A stretch of 64,000 nucleotides of DNA from Epiperipatus broadwayi (taxonomy: Eukaryota > Onychophora > Udeonychophora > Euonychophora > Peripatidae). The notes under the pieces are model-generated. The model was not told where the DNA came from. It saw nothing but the letters and a program-made list of their open reading frames with translations, and did no database searches. Where the stretch lies: contig JAQFVV010006335.1 of the NCBI GenBank assembly GCA_028023455.1, forward strand, positions 872,741 through 936,740, given 5' to 3'. Below, in pieces: positions 41,719 to 55,621 of the stretch (positions within the stretch are counted from its first letter, which is position 1; each line of letters starts with the position of its first letter). The translations under genes were made by a program, and so were the position numbers.

Positions 41719-43538
41719 AACGGGCACGGGACGATCGAAAGCTCCAACTTCCCTTTCACTTAAAACATGTAATGGGGAATTCTTCTAATTCAAAAATCGT
41801 CCACTTTCCGCTACCTCAAGCAGAGAGAAATACAGAAATAAACGAATCGATTTCCGTACCTGACCGAATCTGTCAGCTATACGGATATAGCTTCCAGACT
41901 ATTTTTCCCGATCAGCTTTCTCCCGACTGCTGTAAGATATTACTGTTACAGTGCTTGGCTAATTTATAAATTTTACAGGCTAAAACACTGCACCATCAAC
42001 GTTTCACGTGTTAATTTAATAACTAAAAAAGAATATCAACATGAATAATAGTTTACCCCTCCCCTCTCTAATGTTAAACTATTTTTTTGGAGTGGTGAAG
42101 AACGAGGCGAGACAGATTTAGATAAATTAACACATTTTTTAATAATAAAAATAATTAGGTTTGATAAAAAAAAAAACATAAGAAATATTAACATAAATTT
42201 AAACATATTATATTTTGATAGTGCTATAAGGAAAAATATTTGAAATTCTAACAATAAAATGAATACTTAAAATAACTAATTGAAATTCTTATAAATGCTT
42301 TCACATTTATAATCGTTAGACTCACTGTCTATCATAAGAGAATGTCATTATCATTCAGGAAAGGCATTTGGCCATTGTCTATTTGAATTTAAGTGCACTT
42401 ATGACGATTTATAAAATAATATTCAAGTTACCTAGGGTTTAGTCTTTGAGTTCCTTCTGAGGTGGTCGACCGTCACATGGATTTTCTCCACTTCTTTAGG
42501 AGGGACGGTCGCCTATCATATTTGGCAGTGTGTAGCTTCTTGGTTATTCAGGCACGGAGGATGAGGCATCACAAGCAGGGCAACTACAGGAATCCACAGG
42601 CAGGCGTTACTACAGCAGTTGTTACATTATTGCAGAACCATTGGTACAGACGGTCCGGATCGACCAGTGATCATGAAGACCTTAGCCAGCCATAGTATGT
42701 GAGGCACCGATAGTAGATGTCATATTGGCTAGCTATATCGATTGATTCTTGGAGCCGCAAAATTTCACCTTCTCGACTCGAAGTCTCAAGCTCTAATCTC
42801 TGCCACAATCTCTCTAGCTTTCCACTTAACTTCCTTTTTAATTAAAACATTCCAATGGTCCTTTGTCCTTCAGATTCTTTGTTTCCACTTGTTGTTGACA
42901 CCTTCCATGCTATGCCTTCAGCCATATTTAAACTTATTTTATATGATTTTATAGCACTATTTACATTTTACTTATTTCTTTATTTTCTTTAATTAATTAC
43001 ACAAATTTTAGTATATGTTTTTTTTTTTCTCATTTAAATTTAAATTTCGACGATCATTTATTTTTTATTTAAACTCATGCTTTAACTATACTCCATAAAA
43101 CCCGCATTTCGTTTATCGTCAAAGGTGTACTTTGAAACATAGATTCTTATCTTTTTGAACATATTACATTTCTAGGTTTTTTCTTTCCACGCTACCGAAG
43201 TATTTCCTTTAAACTTTATTTTCCCCAAAATCATATTTACTACATGTTTTCTTTATGTTTCTTTTCTGTTTTAATTTTTCTAGCTTATGCTTTTACTATT
43301 ATAATTTAATATTTTACTTTTCTCGAAATTCAGACTTTGAATAGCAAAAGATAACGATCTTGGTAACTCTAGTTCCCTCTCTTTTCCTTTGTTTTATTAA
43401 TTTTCAACATTTCTGGATTTTGTTAACTTTTAAGCTCGTTTTTCTTTCTTTCTTTCTTTATTTATTTCCAACCCGAACATTTCTAAGTTTTGTATGTTTT
43501 ACATATACATGTGTGACCGCAGTATGTGCGATCATCAC
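41716..43538. mobile_element. LTR-like block set in (TA)n
   Basis: Starts TGTAACGGGCACGGGACGAT directly after (TA)n and ends CGATCATCACA directly before (TA)n. This fits the TG…CA ends of an LTR about 1.8 kb long. Much richer in GC than its surroundings near both ends. No gag or pol was seen, so a solo LTR is possible. Confidence 0.4.
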
Positions 43539-43559
43539 AATATATATATATATTGAGTT

Positions 43560-46500
43560 TGTTGATGATTATTGATATTGGTATTGTTTGTGCATTAACT
43601 GCTTTCAATCAATTTATATATAAAATATATTATTGTAAGTATTGGAAGACTCAATTCTTACCCTCAATTATCAAAAAAAAAATGAAAGAAAACAATATAT
43701 TTATAAGATATTTTGAGATTTATTTATTATTATATTATTACAATTATCATTTTAAATGATACTTTTAAAGTTAATCTTTTATCTAAGATTAGTGAGACAG
43801 CAAATAGTAGTAACAAAAAAAATGATGAAAGAAAATAAAATGTTTTTATTATATTAAAATATGCTATACATAATATTAATAACATAAATAATGAGAGACA
43901 TGTGTGAGTGTATTGGTCGAAATTAGTACTTTTCATTTTTATATGTATATCATCTTTTTAAAACGTTTATGTTAAAATCACTTATATGATTGTTCTATTG
44001 TTGCCAATAAAACAGTGTGAACATAGATGTAGTAAACAACAATAAGAAAAACGAATTTGTGACACATAAATATATATATATATATAAAGACAGAACAAGA
44101 TGATTGTTTGCACTAAAGGAGAGATTAACAAAAACTTCATCCTTATTAATGCTACTTTTATCAACTGAAAAAAAAGATCTTCATTTATGTGTGATATAAC
44201 TATCAAAATATTAGATTTGTAGAGGTTCCTACTGACGCATTTTGGGTGCATAGTCTTCTGAAACATTTTTTTACCGATTGCTTTGCCAGCATCTTTTTCA
44301 TTTTTACTTTTAATAAGGTATTTATTTATATAGCACTATGTTAATAAATTGTCATTATAAATTAGAGATCAGACTAATATATAAATATAATATATAAGAA
44401 AGATGTATAGTAAATTTTAAATATTCAAGCATAATAAAGTAATTTAAAGTGACTGCTTAATATCTTCACGCTCTCATCTCCAAACACTTAGGACTGACCC
44501 ATACTTAAACGTTTGGGTTGAAAAAATAGATTCATTCTATCTTTTCATAAAGACTTATATCTAGTGTTTGAGAATAAGAGTATTCATTTACATATAGTTT
44601 AAAATCTGTAAAGCGCATGTGCATTAGCCTGATCGCTGTTGTTACTTTTAGTAAATAGATAAATATACAATTATATATTTTAAGGAAATTGTATTGTATT
44701 CTTTTTATTATCCATAAGACTGCTTTACAATGTGAGAAATTATAGGAAATCCATTTCATAATTTTTTTATTTCTAATTTTTGCAAATTTCAACAATTCTA
44801 TTTTAAACATCTTCTGCAGCATTTAAACTTCCTGTTTTATTTAGATTTTTTTTTTTTTTACTATTTTTTTGCCTTTTAAACATAAACATTTTTTTTAAAT
44901 ATTTGATTTAAAAAGTACAACAAAAACTAAGAAAGTATGCTATTTTTTTTTTTTTCATTTATAAAAATTAATAATTAATGGTTATGTTTTTATAGTAGTC
45001 GTTTATTAATTTAAAATTATTTTCTTAAATAATTTAAAGAACTATTAAATAATGTAGTGTTTTAATTTTTTATATAATAATATATTCTAATAATTAGAAA
45101 ATCATTTGAAAAAAATAATTATTTAATATACATCTTTATCTATTAAATTATTCACGAATCATTCATGTAATTATTTCTTTGTATATATATAGTGATGGTA
45201 ACTGACGATGCTCACCCCCCCCCCGTCAAAAGCTTTGGTCAGCTAACAATTTAATCAAGTGTTAGTTGACTTATAAAATGTAAAAGTATAAATGTAATTT
45301 TCAAACCAAAAGGGTCATTTGTGAGCAATATATATATATATTAGCACCAGATGGGCAGTAGAATATGTGCATATTTCATGCATGTTTATTTTTATGTGTG
45401 ATATTAATTTTTGTTAATAAGTTTTCTTCAGTGTGTTTTACATTTTTGTATCTAAGATAGTAAAAAAAATAATTAAAATGGATATTAGTTTACTTGATCA
45501 AATTTGTAGATAAATAAAAATAAGACAGTAAAAATATGGTTATAAATATTTCATAGAAAATATTTTAACAGCCTTTAATTATATTGGAGTTGAATTAGAG
45601 ACAGTGTTGTATCCAATTTCTTATATTTCATTTTTGTGTGTAGTTAAAGGATTTGTCTCTTTGATATAATTTTGTTTTAATTATTTTATTATTTGTAGAT
45701 ATACCAAGATATGTTATCAAAATTTAATTGGTGTGAATTTTTTTTGTAAATATTAAAATACTCATCTGCAAGCTGATTAGCAAAATAAATTAATTTAGAT
45801 TAAATATAAGAAGATTACAACAATTTTATTCATTGGTGTGCAAACAGTGACAGGGAGAGAGCAGTTGGCTGTAAAAGAGGAGTAATCAATCAGGAAGTCA
45901 GAAGGGAATGTCAGTCATACAGAAATAGTAAGCAATTGGTGATTACCCTATAGTACAAAGTAAAAAGAATCCTTGGATATCACTTGGAATCTATTTTTGA
46001 TAGACTTTATAAAAGTTGTTATTGAAATAAGAATAGTTTAATAAACTAAACAAAATGGAGTAGAAGTTTACCAAATGCACCATATCTAATCTTCAAATAA
46101 TCCAGTGACATGTACTGTTATGCTGAATCCTGCCTAGCAAGAAAATGTAGCTGAATTTAAATATTCTATTTCTTCTATTCACTACAGCACATTTCAATAG
46201 TGTTTTGTAAATGAGAGTATGCCAGGTATAATTCATTTTAATTGGGAACAAGGGTGTGGGGAATGGTCATCATAAAAGCCAACATTTTGTAATGTCCCCT
46301 AGGAATGGATATTACAGATGAGTCTTAAATATTTAAAGAGCAAAAATGAAATGTGCGGCATAAGTAAGAAAAACATTTAAATTTTTGTGGTTGTTGTTTT
46401 TTATAAACAGGTGGGGAAGTAGATTGATTAAGAAACTCAATCTAGCATGAGATTTTTTATTCTTTAATAAAATAGCAATTATGAAATATAAACTTGTGAA

Positions 46501-48110
46501 ACAATATTGTAAGACTTACTTTTATACATACAAAATACATACAATTATTTATTATACATTCAATCTACTTTAATGCAATTTAAGTATGCTCCACACTGGT
46601 CCCCTTAGGCAGAGAAGCATAATACCAAGAAGATACCTATACCCAAGCCAGAGCTATATAAAAACACATCTTTCAAGAACACAGATCTCAGATGCAAAAT
46701 TCAACACCTATCATTCAAAGCACTTTTTTGTTTCAAAGTAAGACTTCAGGCATCAGTTAATTATCCCAAGAAATAATTAATGTACTTTAAATGATTGACA
46801 AACTAATTCAGCACCTAAGACATCCTAACTAGTACAATTAAAAGAATAATATAATACATTACTGCTTTAATTAGTGGTAAAAGAATTGACTGGCAAAATA
46901 TTTAGTTTTAAAGATAATTTATTTTAACAAAATGTTTACTATTATAATTTGAAAACTACTATTATAAAATCTTAATTAACTTAAACAATAATTTTTATAT
47001 AACTACATAACAAAGAGTATTAAATAAACATGAAATATTTAAAACATGCACATCAATATTTCATTTAATGCATTATAGAGTTCATTGGTATTACTGACTC
47101 TGGAGGCTTCAAATTATTGCAATGGCTACATTAATATCAGAAATAGAATAAGAAAATGTTATTCATTACCTATAGGATTTTGGAATGTGTCAACTTCTTG
47201 CTGTTTGCTGTTTCATGTGAGTTTTGACCAACTGGTTAAATTTTAGGCTTCTATGGAGGTTCCTATGATTGCTATTTCAGAATACTCTTATTCAAGACAG
47301 ATATCTCTGGAGGCTGCAAATTATCAAGCAGGCATTACTTCGATCAGGTAAGTTGCTGATGTTCCATCAGACTGAGGCTAGAATCTAGCCATATGCTTCC
47401 AATGACTGCTAAGACTGCATTGTCTTTAGATAGATAAAAACACAGACTCTGGATACATGACAAGACTGACTAAAGACTGATTGTAAAACTGCTTGAATGA
47501 TGAAAACCTGACTATTTATGTGAAGACCTATTGTCATTTTTTAATTGTTTCTATACCTGCCAGCTATATCGATTGTTGAAAATTCATCCACTGCTTTTGA
47601 TTGAATTTTTGATTAGATTTTAATTAATTAAGTAATCATGTTTTTAATTAGTAGCCATTGCTAATTCTGTTGTTTATGGATTTTTACTTAGTTGCCATTG
47701 CTAATTCCATTTTTATATAGCTTATTATTGTATACAATCCTTGAGGGAAATTCCAATCATATACTTTCATTTATTTATTAATGTTTAATGTTCATATATC
47801 ATTTTATTAACACACACATTTTACTATTTTTTATGTTTATAATCAATTTGTTATTTACAATTTCATTTATTTTAAATAAATGGGAATATTTTTTTTTTTT
47901 AGTTTTAGTTTTAAGATTTATTTCCTTTTTTCCATTAATAGTTTAAATGGAAAGAGAGAGAGTACTTTTAATTTCATAGAAAAGATTTATTTTTAAACTG
48001 CTATAGCTTTAACCTTTAATTACTTGAAATTCAACTACTTTTAGCTTTTCTAAGTTACATTTTCTACCCCTTCTAATTAATTAATTGTAACTTTTACTGA
48101 TAAATGATGT
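43560..48110. other. AT-rich unassigned DNA
   Basis: No supported gene in 4.5 kb. It contains short TA tracts (45330) and a run of about 11 C at 45215. Confidence 0.45.
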
Positions 48111-48114
48111 TTAT

Positions 48115-48546
48115 ATGAATAAGTCTTTAAACTTTTTTAGATTTTCCTTTACAGCATTTTCTGCTCATCAAAAGATCAGCAATATAATAACCAAGCCTAA
48201 GGATTCAATCCCTCTTGAATCTCATGGTGTCTATCAAATCTCATGTAAAAATTGTAAACCATCTTACATAGGTATGAGTAATCATCACATCAGTGTTAGG
48301 AGAGATGAGCATGCTAATGCAGTTAAACAACACTCATCATCATCAGCACTTTCACTCCATACTATAGATTCAGGTCATAAAATTGATTTTACTAGTATCA
48401 GGATCATATCCAGATGTGATAATCTCTACCAATGCAAAATTAGAGAAGCCATTGAGATACTTAAAAGGCCAGATTGTATCAATAAGCGAGATGATGCATG
48501 TAAACTTCCTCCTATTTGGAAATATTTTTTTAAAAAAGATTCCTAA
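48115..48546 (+). pseudogene. PLE-1 GIY-YIG endonuclease domain, third copy
   Basis: From AFSAHQKISN onwards the frame matches the C-terminal third of PLE-1 without a stop: GVYQISCKNC, SYIGMSN, REAIEILKRPD, ending FKKDS. The RT is absent. The first 12 or so residues come from flanking DNA joined at about 48151. Confidence 0.9.
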
Positions 48547-48758
48547 ATTTAACATTTTCTGCTATTGGTGGAATTTTAACATTTTATTCAAATCAGTGAT
48601 TGTAGCACCTCTACAACTGTCTTTCTACCTTTTATAACTCTGTGGATGGCTTGTGTGACCAAGTCGAAATGTCAGTATATTAATATTAAAAGTTTTTAAC
48701 ACGGATGAACCTGCAAAATATGTATTTTATATATTTAACCCGTGCAAATCTTCGTTTT

Positions 48759-48760
<2 letters not shown>
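48151..48760 (+). mobile_element. PLE-1, third copy, strongly 5'-truncated
   Basis: Contains the endonuclease domain, the 3' UTR with the hammerhead-like motif (about 48636-48680) and the complete 3' end CGTGCAAATCTTCGTTTTAA, then (TA)n at 48764-48789. Confidence 0.9.
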
Positions 48761-48792
<32 letters not shown>

Positions 48793-49509
48793 ATTTATTT
48801 CTTAATGTGTAGATAACATGAATTGAAATATATCTCACTGCTATTTTTTCCTCTGGTGTAATATCTCCTATCGGCATGGGTATTATATATCTATATTTTT
48901 ATGTGTTTATAATACTATATGTGTGTATTATATGCCCACAAAGTTGTGGTAAATGTCCATACAGTATAAAACATTTAGAAAGAAGGGTGTGTGTTCTTAT
49001 TGTGCAGTCATGGAATGTGTTTTCTTATTATGCATTAATGTATTATAGATTTTTTTTTCCTTTTTGTGTGATATTTTTATTATAATTATATTTTTATTTG
49101 TTTGTTTATTTTAATATTTCTATTTAAGAACTTTTTTTTTGTATTGATCAAGAACTGGTGTTCAATATTTCACTGACATCACTCCATAATATTGAATTAT
49201 ATGTGTAATTATTTTAAGATAATCTATAAGGTAATATTTGATGCTCCTTTCAATAAGAGTCTTATAGGTTATGTTTATAGGAAAGTGACACTTAAAGCTT
49301 TTTGTTTTTATAAAATGCTCTATTTTTGGCAAAGTTTAGCTGATGCTGGTTGAAATGGTTATCCAAATAAAGGCTAGTAGGAATATAACTGATAGCTCTC
49401 AGTTTGATGATTTTTTAATAATAATTAATTAAATTATTTCACTTTGATTTATCTTCTAGTTGAGTTAAATGGTTTGAACTCAGTAGTGACAGGTAAGGTA
49501 GTTCCCATT

Positions 49510-49512
<3 letters not shown>

Positions 49513-49544
<32 letters not shown>
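49513..49544. repeat. (TA)n bordering the retrozyme A-like pair
   Basis: The tract runs straight into the hammerhead core of the first unit, removing stem I. Confidence 0.95.
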
Positions 49545-49549
<5 letters not shown>

Positions 49550-50204
49550 CCATAAGCTCGAAACCAGTCTGGGGATGGGGACCATCATAGATAAAAGCTT
49601 CATGTATTTTCTCTTGTAGCATTTATCATAAAAAATAAAATAATTAAGCTTGTTTAGAGCTAGTAGCAGGCTCTTTATATATTACATATTGGTAATACAA
49701 GCTATATAGGTCATGTGATATATGACTGATTCAACCCTAAACCCCTTTACAAAATTCATTCGAAAAGTTTACTATTATAATTTTATGCTGATTGAGGGCT
49801 TTGGCTATATTAAATTGCTAAGCCTTACTAATATATGATATCCTCTTTGGGGGTCGATCGGGACCTCTGAATTTAGTTCAGGCTCATATAGTTTCTTTGG
49901 TTAAAGAGCTGAATCTTGAAGACATGTAGATGTCTGAAGATTTGGATCTATTTTGCTTAATATTTAAGGGAATTAAATAAATGCTTGGCTTGAGTTAATA
50001 TTTTGAATCTTATGTCCTAGCTCCTCACTGATGAAAGCCATAATCTCAGATAACCAGTCTGGGGATGGGGACCATCATAGATAAAAGCTTCTATGTATTT
50101 GAAGTCTCTTCCACACACATCCACACCTCCCCTCCCAAAGTAGCATTTATCATAAAAAATAAAATAATTAAGCTTGTTTAGAGCTAGTAGCAGGCTCTTT
50201 ATAT
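49543..50204 (+). mobile_element. Retrozyme A-like pair (488-bp spacing)
   Basis: CCAGTCTGGGGATGGGGACC occurs at 49564 and 50054. Between them are CTGAATTTAGTTCAG (49874) and other blocks shared with retrozyme A. It lies between two (TA)n tracts. Confidence 0.7.
50022..50065 (+). ncRNA. Hammerhead ribozyme, retrozyme A-like (degenerate)
   Basis: Stem I TCCTCA/TGGGGA (6 bp with one wobble), intact CTGATGA, decayed stem II, AGATAA in place of GAAA, triplet GTC. The first unit (49543-49576) keeps ATGA, stem II GAGC/GCTC and GAAA, but its 5' side is lost to the TA tract. Confidence 0.6.
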
Positions 50205-50690
50205 AATATATATATATAGTAAAAATAATAAATTTAAAAGTAATAAACTATTAAAAACTGTCTTTAAATCTGCAGAAGTATTTCAGTTAATTTCTTAAAC
50301 CTCTCTCAGCTGCCATTAAATTAAAAAAACAAAAATGAAGCAAACATCTTCAATTCAAATATTCAAATCCCATGAATCCTGTATTTTCCCATATTTTAAT
50401 GTTAGCAGCTTGTCTATTTATTAAATGCATTTTATTCCAATTTATAAAAAATGCATCCTTAATTTTTCTTTTATTATGGTTTCTCTCTTCATGAAGAATT
50501 TTCACACTTTCTAAATCAAATTTAAATTTATATTTGCATGTTTTTCATGATCAAAGAAAACTGAAGCAGTCATTAAATCACCATTATTCTTACTTTTTTC
50601 TGCAGATTTAAAGACTGTGTTTAATAGTTTATTACCGTTAAATTTATTATTTTTATTATAATTACTATTTTGTTTTAATTAAAGGACAAC
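50205..50690 (-). mobile_element. PLE-3 relic flanked by inverted ends
   Basis: Minus-strand C-terminal coding fragment at about 50340-50540 (FDLESVKILHEERNHNKRKI, then NKMHLINRQAANIKIW). The terminal sequence at 50220-50290 recurs inverted at 50595-50660. Confidence 0.6.
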
Positions 50691-50699
50691 AATAATGAT

Positions 50700-51430
50700 A
50701 CAGTACTGTATTGTAAATAATACTATGTCCCTTTTGGACAAACCATTTGTAATAGAATAAAATGATAACAAAGGATGAGAAAGATAAACCTTAGTATTCT
50801 TCATGAATTGAGAAACCCGCTTATAATAATATAAACTTATCCTAAACATCAAATGCTTTTTGTAACTATATAAAATGATTTATAAATGGATAAACATAAT
50901 GATCTTAATATACTCTACACACTTAAAAGCTATTTGTAGCAAAATAAAAGTGTTAAAAATAAGAAATGAAACCTTTAATCCAACCTGTACATTTAAAACA
51001 CTATGTGTAACAAAGTAAAGTATAATCTAATACTTGAACCCTAATTGTAACTAAATAAAATGAAAATAATGCTAAAGAAAATGTTAATAATGGCAATATC
51101 AACAAAGCAATAATATCTCATAAACAGTAATGTACCCTTATTAGATAAACCCATTGTAATGCAATTAATGACTTAATGATGATAAAAGGCTTAATAATCT
51201 ACAGTTCTCTGTATATTTAATCTATTCTTACTAAAATGTATTATTTTTTCTCTTTAAAACCGTACAAATTCAGAACATCAAATTGTAATAAAAATAAAAT
51301 ATTTTAATACTAAATTATAAGTAGAATATAATACACAAGATTGATTAATTTAATGTATCTCACCACCATTGCCAATTTATATTAAAATAAAGTAAAATTT
51401 AATCTTTTAAATAACATTAAAGTGTATACC
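50700..51430. repeat. Degenerate minisatellite-like region
   Basis: A phrase close to TTTGTAACAAAATAAAATGA returns at about 50745, 50860, 50936, 51005, 51047 and 51285, with irregular spacing of roughly 40-120 bp. Very diverged. Confidence 0.35.
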
Positions 51431-51657
51431 CTATCCAATCATGACATCATGAATTACATGAAACATTTTTATTTGTCACTTATATAAATACTTTTAAGAA
51501 AATTTTTACTATATTTGTGCTTTATAAACCAGTTATCTTTATTGAAGTTTATAACAGAGTAATTTTTTTTCTTAATACACTATCTTATATCAGTAAATAT
51601 GAACCATTTTCTAAGTCTATTATTATTTAAAACAATTTGCAACTTCTAATTTAAATA

Positions 51658-51760
51658 ATGTGGTTGAGAGGTCAGTGTGATTGCCTTCCACTTGCAGGCA
51701 GTTGCCCGGGTTGTGGGTTCGCATCCTGGCTGATGCTATGGCACTTAAAAAAAATGTGTT
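51658..51760 (+). repeat. tRNA-derived SINE-like sequence
   Basis: A box TGGTTGAGAGG at about 51661 and B box GGTTCGCATCC at about 51714 (one mismatch), spaced as in a tRNA with a long variable arm (Ser/Leu type), followed by an A-rich tail. The acceptor stem does not pair, so it is not a working tRNA gene. Confidence 0.5.
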
Positions 51761-51769
51761 TTTGGAAAT

Positions 51770-54430
51770 TAAAAATATCACTAGATAATAAATTATTTTT
51801 TAATCATTTGTCTAGGTTTACATTAACATGTATTTTTTTTTCTGTTTCACTAATGGAAGAGATCTTCCTATGTTGAATCCATTAATATTATTATATAGTT
51901 TTGAAATACATATTTTCTATTAGCCAAAATACAATCCATTTTTTTTTGTATTTTTATTTACATACTTATGTATTCTTTACTATTTAACATTTTTTAAAAG
52001 AAATAATTCATAATATAATTTTTTTCTGCTGTGTCCTCACTTATTTTTCACACCATAATGAAGTTTAACCACATCACTCAAGTTTTAGCATTAATGTCTT
52101 CCACGTCAGTTTTAAAGTGTGTTTTTGTTTGATAAAAATCACTTTCTACATAAGTAAAGTAAGCCTTTACTTTTTTATTACAATGACAACTTGTAAAGCA
52201 AAAACCTTATATATCTGTATTTTAGAATTTACTACTACAACATCAATGTTCATGAAATTGTTCTTTCATTATTATTTATAAATAGGCGGATTTGAACACA
52301 GGATTTTTCAGTTTATCCATCCTCCATTCTATCACAAATAAGCATTACACATGACCACATTCATGCCAAAAAGATATATGATCCCTAATATCAAGTGATA
52401 AAACATAATAAATTCACCATAATGACTTATGTAAGTTCATGAGTATTATATGCATGTGTTTTAGTACATAAATAAATACATATTAAGCAGAATCATTGCC
52501 ATATGAATGGATATTCAGATTTTGTCCTCATTAGTTACATACCTGAAAGAGAAATCAAAGGACTTCTTTCATTAAATGACAACCTTCTTTTATCAGCATT
52601 CTGGTTTACTGGGTAGATAAATATTATTACTTTTTCATTTATAGACCAATATTGGATGGCTTGTTAGGTTGTTAATAAATCAGCTACCTGAAAAAAATTC
52701 TGAGCCTGATTCATCCCTGGGTAAAAATTAGAGTTTTTCTAGCCAAGATTTGAACCAGAAGATGTTGTATCACAAACTGCTTTCACTAACACATTTAATC
52801 TAAATTTATCTTGTGTTTCACTTTATTTTATTATCAATATTTTTTCCATAATTTGTTTCATTATATGTCAATCATTCAATTATTGACAAGCAGGGTTAAA
52901 ATTGTTTGTCATTTAAAACGCTGCAGCCATAACGTTATATATAAAAAATGCATAAGGTTATGTAAAATATTTGAAATGCCTCACAGTTATATTCTTCCAC
53001 CCCCTTTAAATAAATAAAGTTCGAATTTTCGGGTTAAAATTCGTGCTTTCTTTATTTAAAAAGGATTGTGTCTGGAATAATATATATATATATTCAGTTT
53101 AAGTTTTTTGCATTTTCAACGAAAAGTTATGCTGATTGTTTTTCTCTTTCAGGCATCATGGTAATTTTCTAATTACTAAATCCATTTAAAAACTTAATCT
53201 AAATGATAGGTTAGTGTAAAGATCTAGCAGAAACCTTCGTTAAGTAAATAACTGATTTAATCATAATTGAACTCTAAGATCATAACTTTAGTCAAAATAG
53301 AAATTAACAAACAGAATTAGTTTATTTTTTAAAAATACTTTTTTTTTTCTTAATATAACATAATTTTATTTTATGACAAATTACAATAATATTTATATTT
53401 TTATAGATCTTTCAAATCCATCAGCAATTTTCAAATATATTACATCTGTCAGATAATGTCAATATGTATGATATTGTTTAACTCTTATTTCTATTCTTCA
53501 GATTTAGTATAATAACACTTATTTTCAAATAAGTGTATATTTAGTTTGATTTATTAAAAGCAGTAATTTATTAACAATAAATGTAAAATATATCATTTAT
53601 TTTGTAAACAGTATAAGAAATATATAAAATATGTTCATGTGAACTTTCAAGCCGTTAATCTTCTGTTGAACATTCATTCCTCATTTCTTTTTCAAGAAAA
53701 ATGATTTGAAAAAGAGAAGGATTGAAAAAATCTAACGGTTTATTGAGATGGAACTGTCATGTGATTAAAAAACATAAAAACTATGTGATAGTTTAATTAG
53801 ATGAAGTCTAACAAATTTCAAAACTATAATAAGCTGTACATCAAAATAAAAATAACAAATAAAGTTTATGTGTAGCAATATCTTAGTGGTTAGAATGATT
53901 GGATATAATATTTTTATAAAGCGCAGACGGTATTGAAAATTAAATTGAGAGAGTGCAAACTTCTCAAGCGCTTGTGACTATTAGTAACCAATCAGATCTT
54001 AAGCACTGGGACTGATAATAAAACAAAATGTTTTTGAATCGTTTTCAACTGATGAAGTCAGACAGAAAAAAAAAAAAAACAATCCTCTTTACCCATTAAA
54101 ATTCTTTTCCTGTTCAGTACTTAAATGGTACATGATCTGGTAACAATTTATTACATAAATAATAAGAAATATAAAGTGAGTATAATAAAAATTTTAAAGC
54201 CATTTCACTTGGCTTAAACAATAACTAAAATATATGCTTATACCAACTTAGATAAATAATTATTGTTTAATAAAAATAGGTAAATTGAGTCAGTTCTTTT
54301 TTTTTGAAATGGATTGTACATTAAAAATCACATTTTTGAATGTCTAATTGTAACAAATTTATTTGAATATGACAAGTAATTTGGGTAATGATGTTTTATA
54401 TATATAGCCTTGAGCATTATTACATTTATA
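51770..54430. other. AT-rich DNA with old repeat fragments
   Basis: 52283-52400 resembles the retrozyme C subtype with GGATTTGAACnCAG (here with ACATGACCACATTCATGCCA). About 52745 has GATTTGAACC, a B-box-like site on the minus strand. No gene supported. Confidence 0.4.
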
Positions 54431-54435
54431 TTTAA

Positions 54436-54815
54436 TATAAGGCATATGAGCACAGATTTTCAGATGACCCACCACTCTCCACTCTATCCAATAACACTGA
54501 TACACTCAAGCACATATATGCTGAAAAGATAAATAATCACCAATATACGTATTTCAATTGGATAGACGGTTGAAGAGTTGGAGTGTGTAGTAGATTGGAG
54601 CCTGTCCATTGAAGTATGAAGATTGTCTATCTTAATATATATGTGTGGGAGATGATAAACTGGACCAACTGATGATTGCTGGTTTAGCATGAAATACGAA
54701 TATTGGTGATTATTTATCTTTTCAGCATATATGTGCTTGAGTGTATCAGTGTTATTGAATAGAGTGGAGAGTGGTGGGTCATCTGAAAGTCTGTGCTCAT
54801 ATACCTTATATTACA
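54436..54815 (+). mobile_element. Retrozyme C, inverted unit pair
   Basis: 54436-54556 and 54690-54810 are inverted copies (…CAGATGACCCACCACTCTCC…), with a unique centre carrying a hammerhead. It is flanked by short TA-rich sequence. Confidence 0.7.
54664..54707 (+). ncRNA. Type I hammerhead ribozyme, retrozyme C (near-complete)
   Basis: Stem I ACCAA/TTGGT (5 bp, perfect), intact CTGATGA at 54669-54675, stem II TGCT/AGCA with loop GGTTT (a U-U pair at its base), intact GAAA at 54691, stem III AT/AT with loop ACGA, cleavage triplet ATA ending at 54702. All core bases fit the consensus. Confidence 0.82.
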
Positions 54816-55075
54816 TATATAGATGCGGGTATATAACAAGCCTGTGTTTCAGTTATTTATATTTATTATTTAAGTAATACTTTGGATGCAATTTAAAAAT
54901 TACAAGTGCAGTTTGTAATGTTATAATTGACAATTTATTAGTCTGCATTCAGAATAGGTTCTATTTACCTGGTTAAAGAGATTTATTGACAATTCTTTGT
55001 ATCAATAATTTCAATCTCTGTGGTCAAGTTGCAATCTTTAATGTCAATATAAATATATTATTCCAATAATAAAGA

Positions 55076-55270
55076 TGGAAAGGTAGGATTCCACCTTTAT
55101 TATTAAAAGAAGGTTTTCATGACAACAGTTTGAAATTGTTGATTGTTATTGACATTGGATTGTTTAAGTATTCACTGAACACTTAGACAATCCCAATATC
55201 ATTAAAAATCAACAATGTCAAACTGTCATCAAGGCAACCTTTTTTAATAATAAAGGTGGTATCCACCTTC
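55076..55270. repeat. 195-bp foldback (MITE-like)
   Basis: Arms of about 94 bp (ATTCCACCTTTATTATTAAA…GACAGTTTG) in inverted orientation with almost no spacer. Confidence 0.8.
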
Positions 55271-55372
55271 TATTTATGATCCAATATATGTATATAGTCA
55301 GAAATGATTCTAACTTATATATATATATATATTGTAAATATCAATAGGTCGATATTTAGAATCATTTATGAA

Positions 55373-55408
<36 letters not shown>

Positions 55409-55577
55409 GTTTTCATGGTTATATGATATGACTGAAACTCAAGGCTTATTATATACCTGTATCTATATATGTAATATGTAGGGTATATGATGACAGACAT
55501 TCACATGACCTACCACTCTCCACACTATCTCATAACAAGGATACACTTGAACACACATATGTTGAAAAGAAATAATC

Positions 55578-55621
55578 ACCAATATACATATTTGATGCTA
55601 AACCAGCAATCATCAGTTGGT
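55578..55621 (-). ncRNA. Hammerhead ribozyme, retrozyme C array copy 1
   Basis: Stem I ACCAA/TTGGT, intact CTGATGA, stem II TGCT/AGCA with loop GGTTT, then CAAA for GAAA (G12 changed), stem III AT/AT, triplet ATA. The single core change should inactivate it. Confidence 0.78.

Noticed and set aside
42462-42695. 77-residue plus frame in the LTR-like block
   Set aside because: It lies in a GC-richer patch but shows no family motif, and the neighbouring sequence does not extend it.
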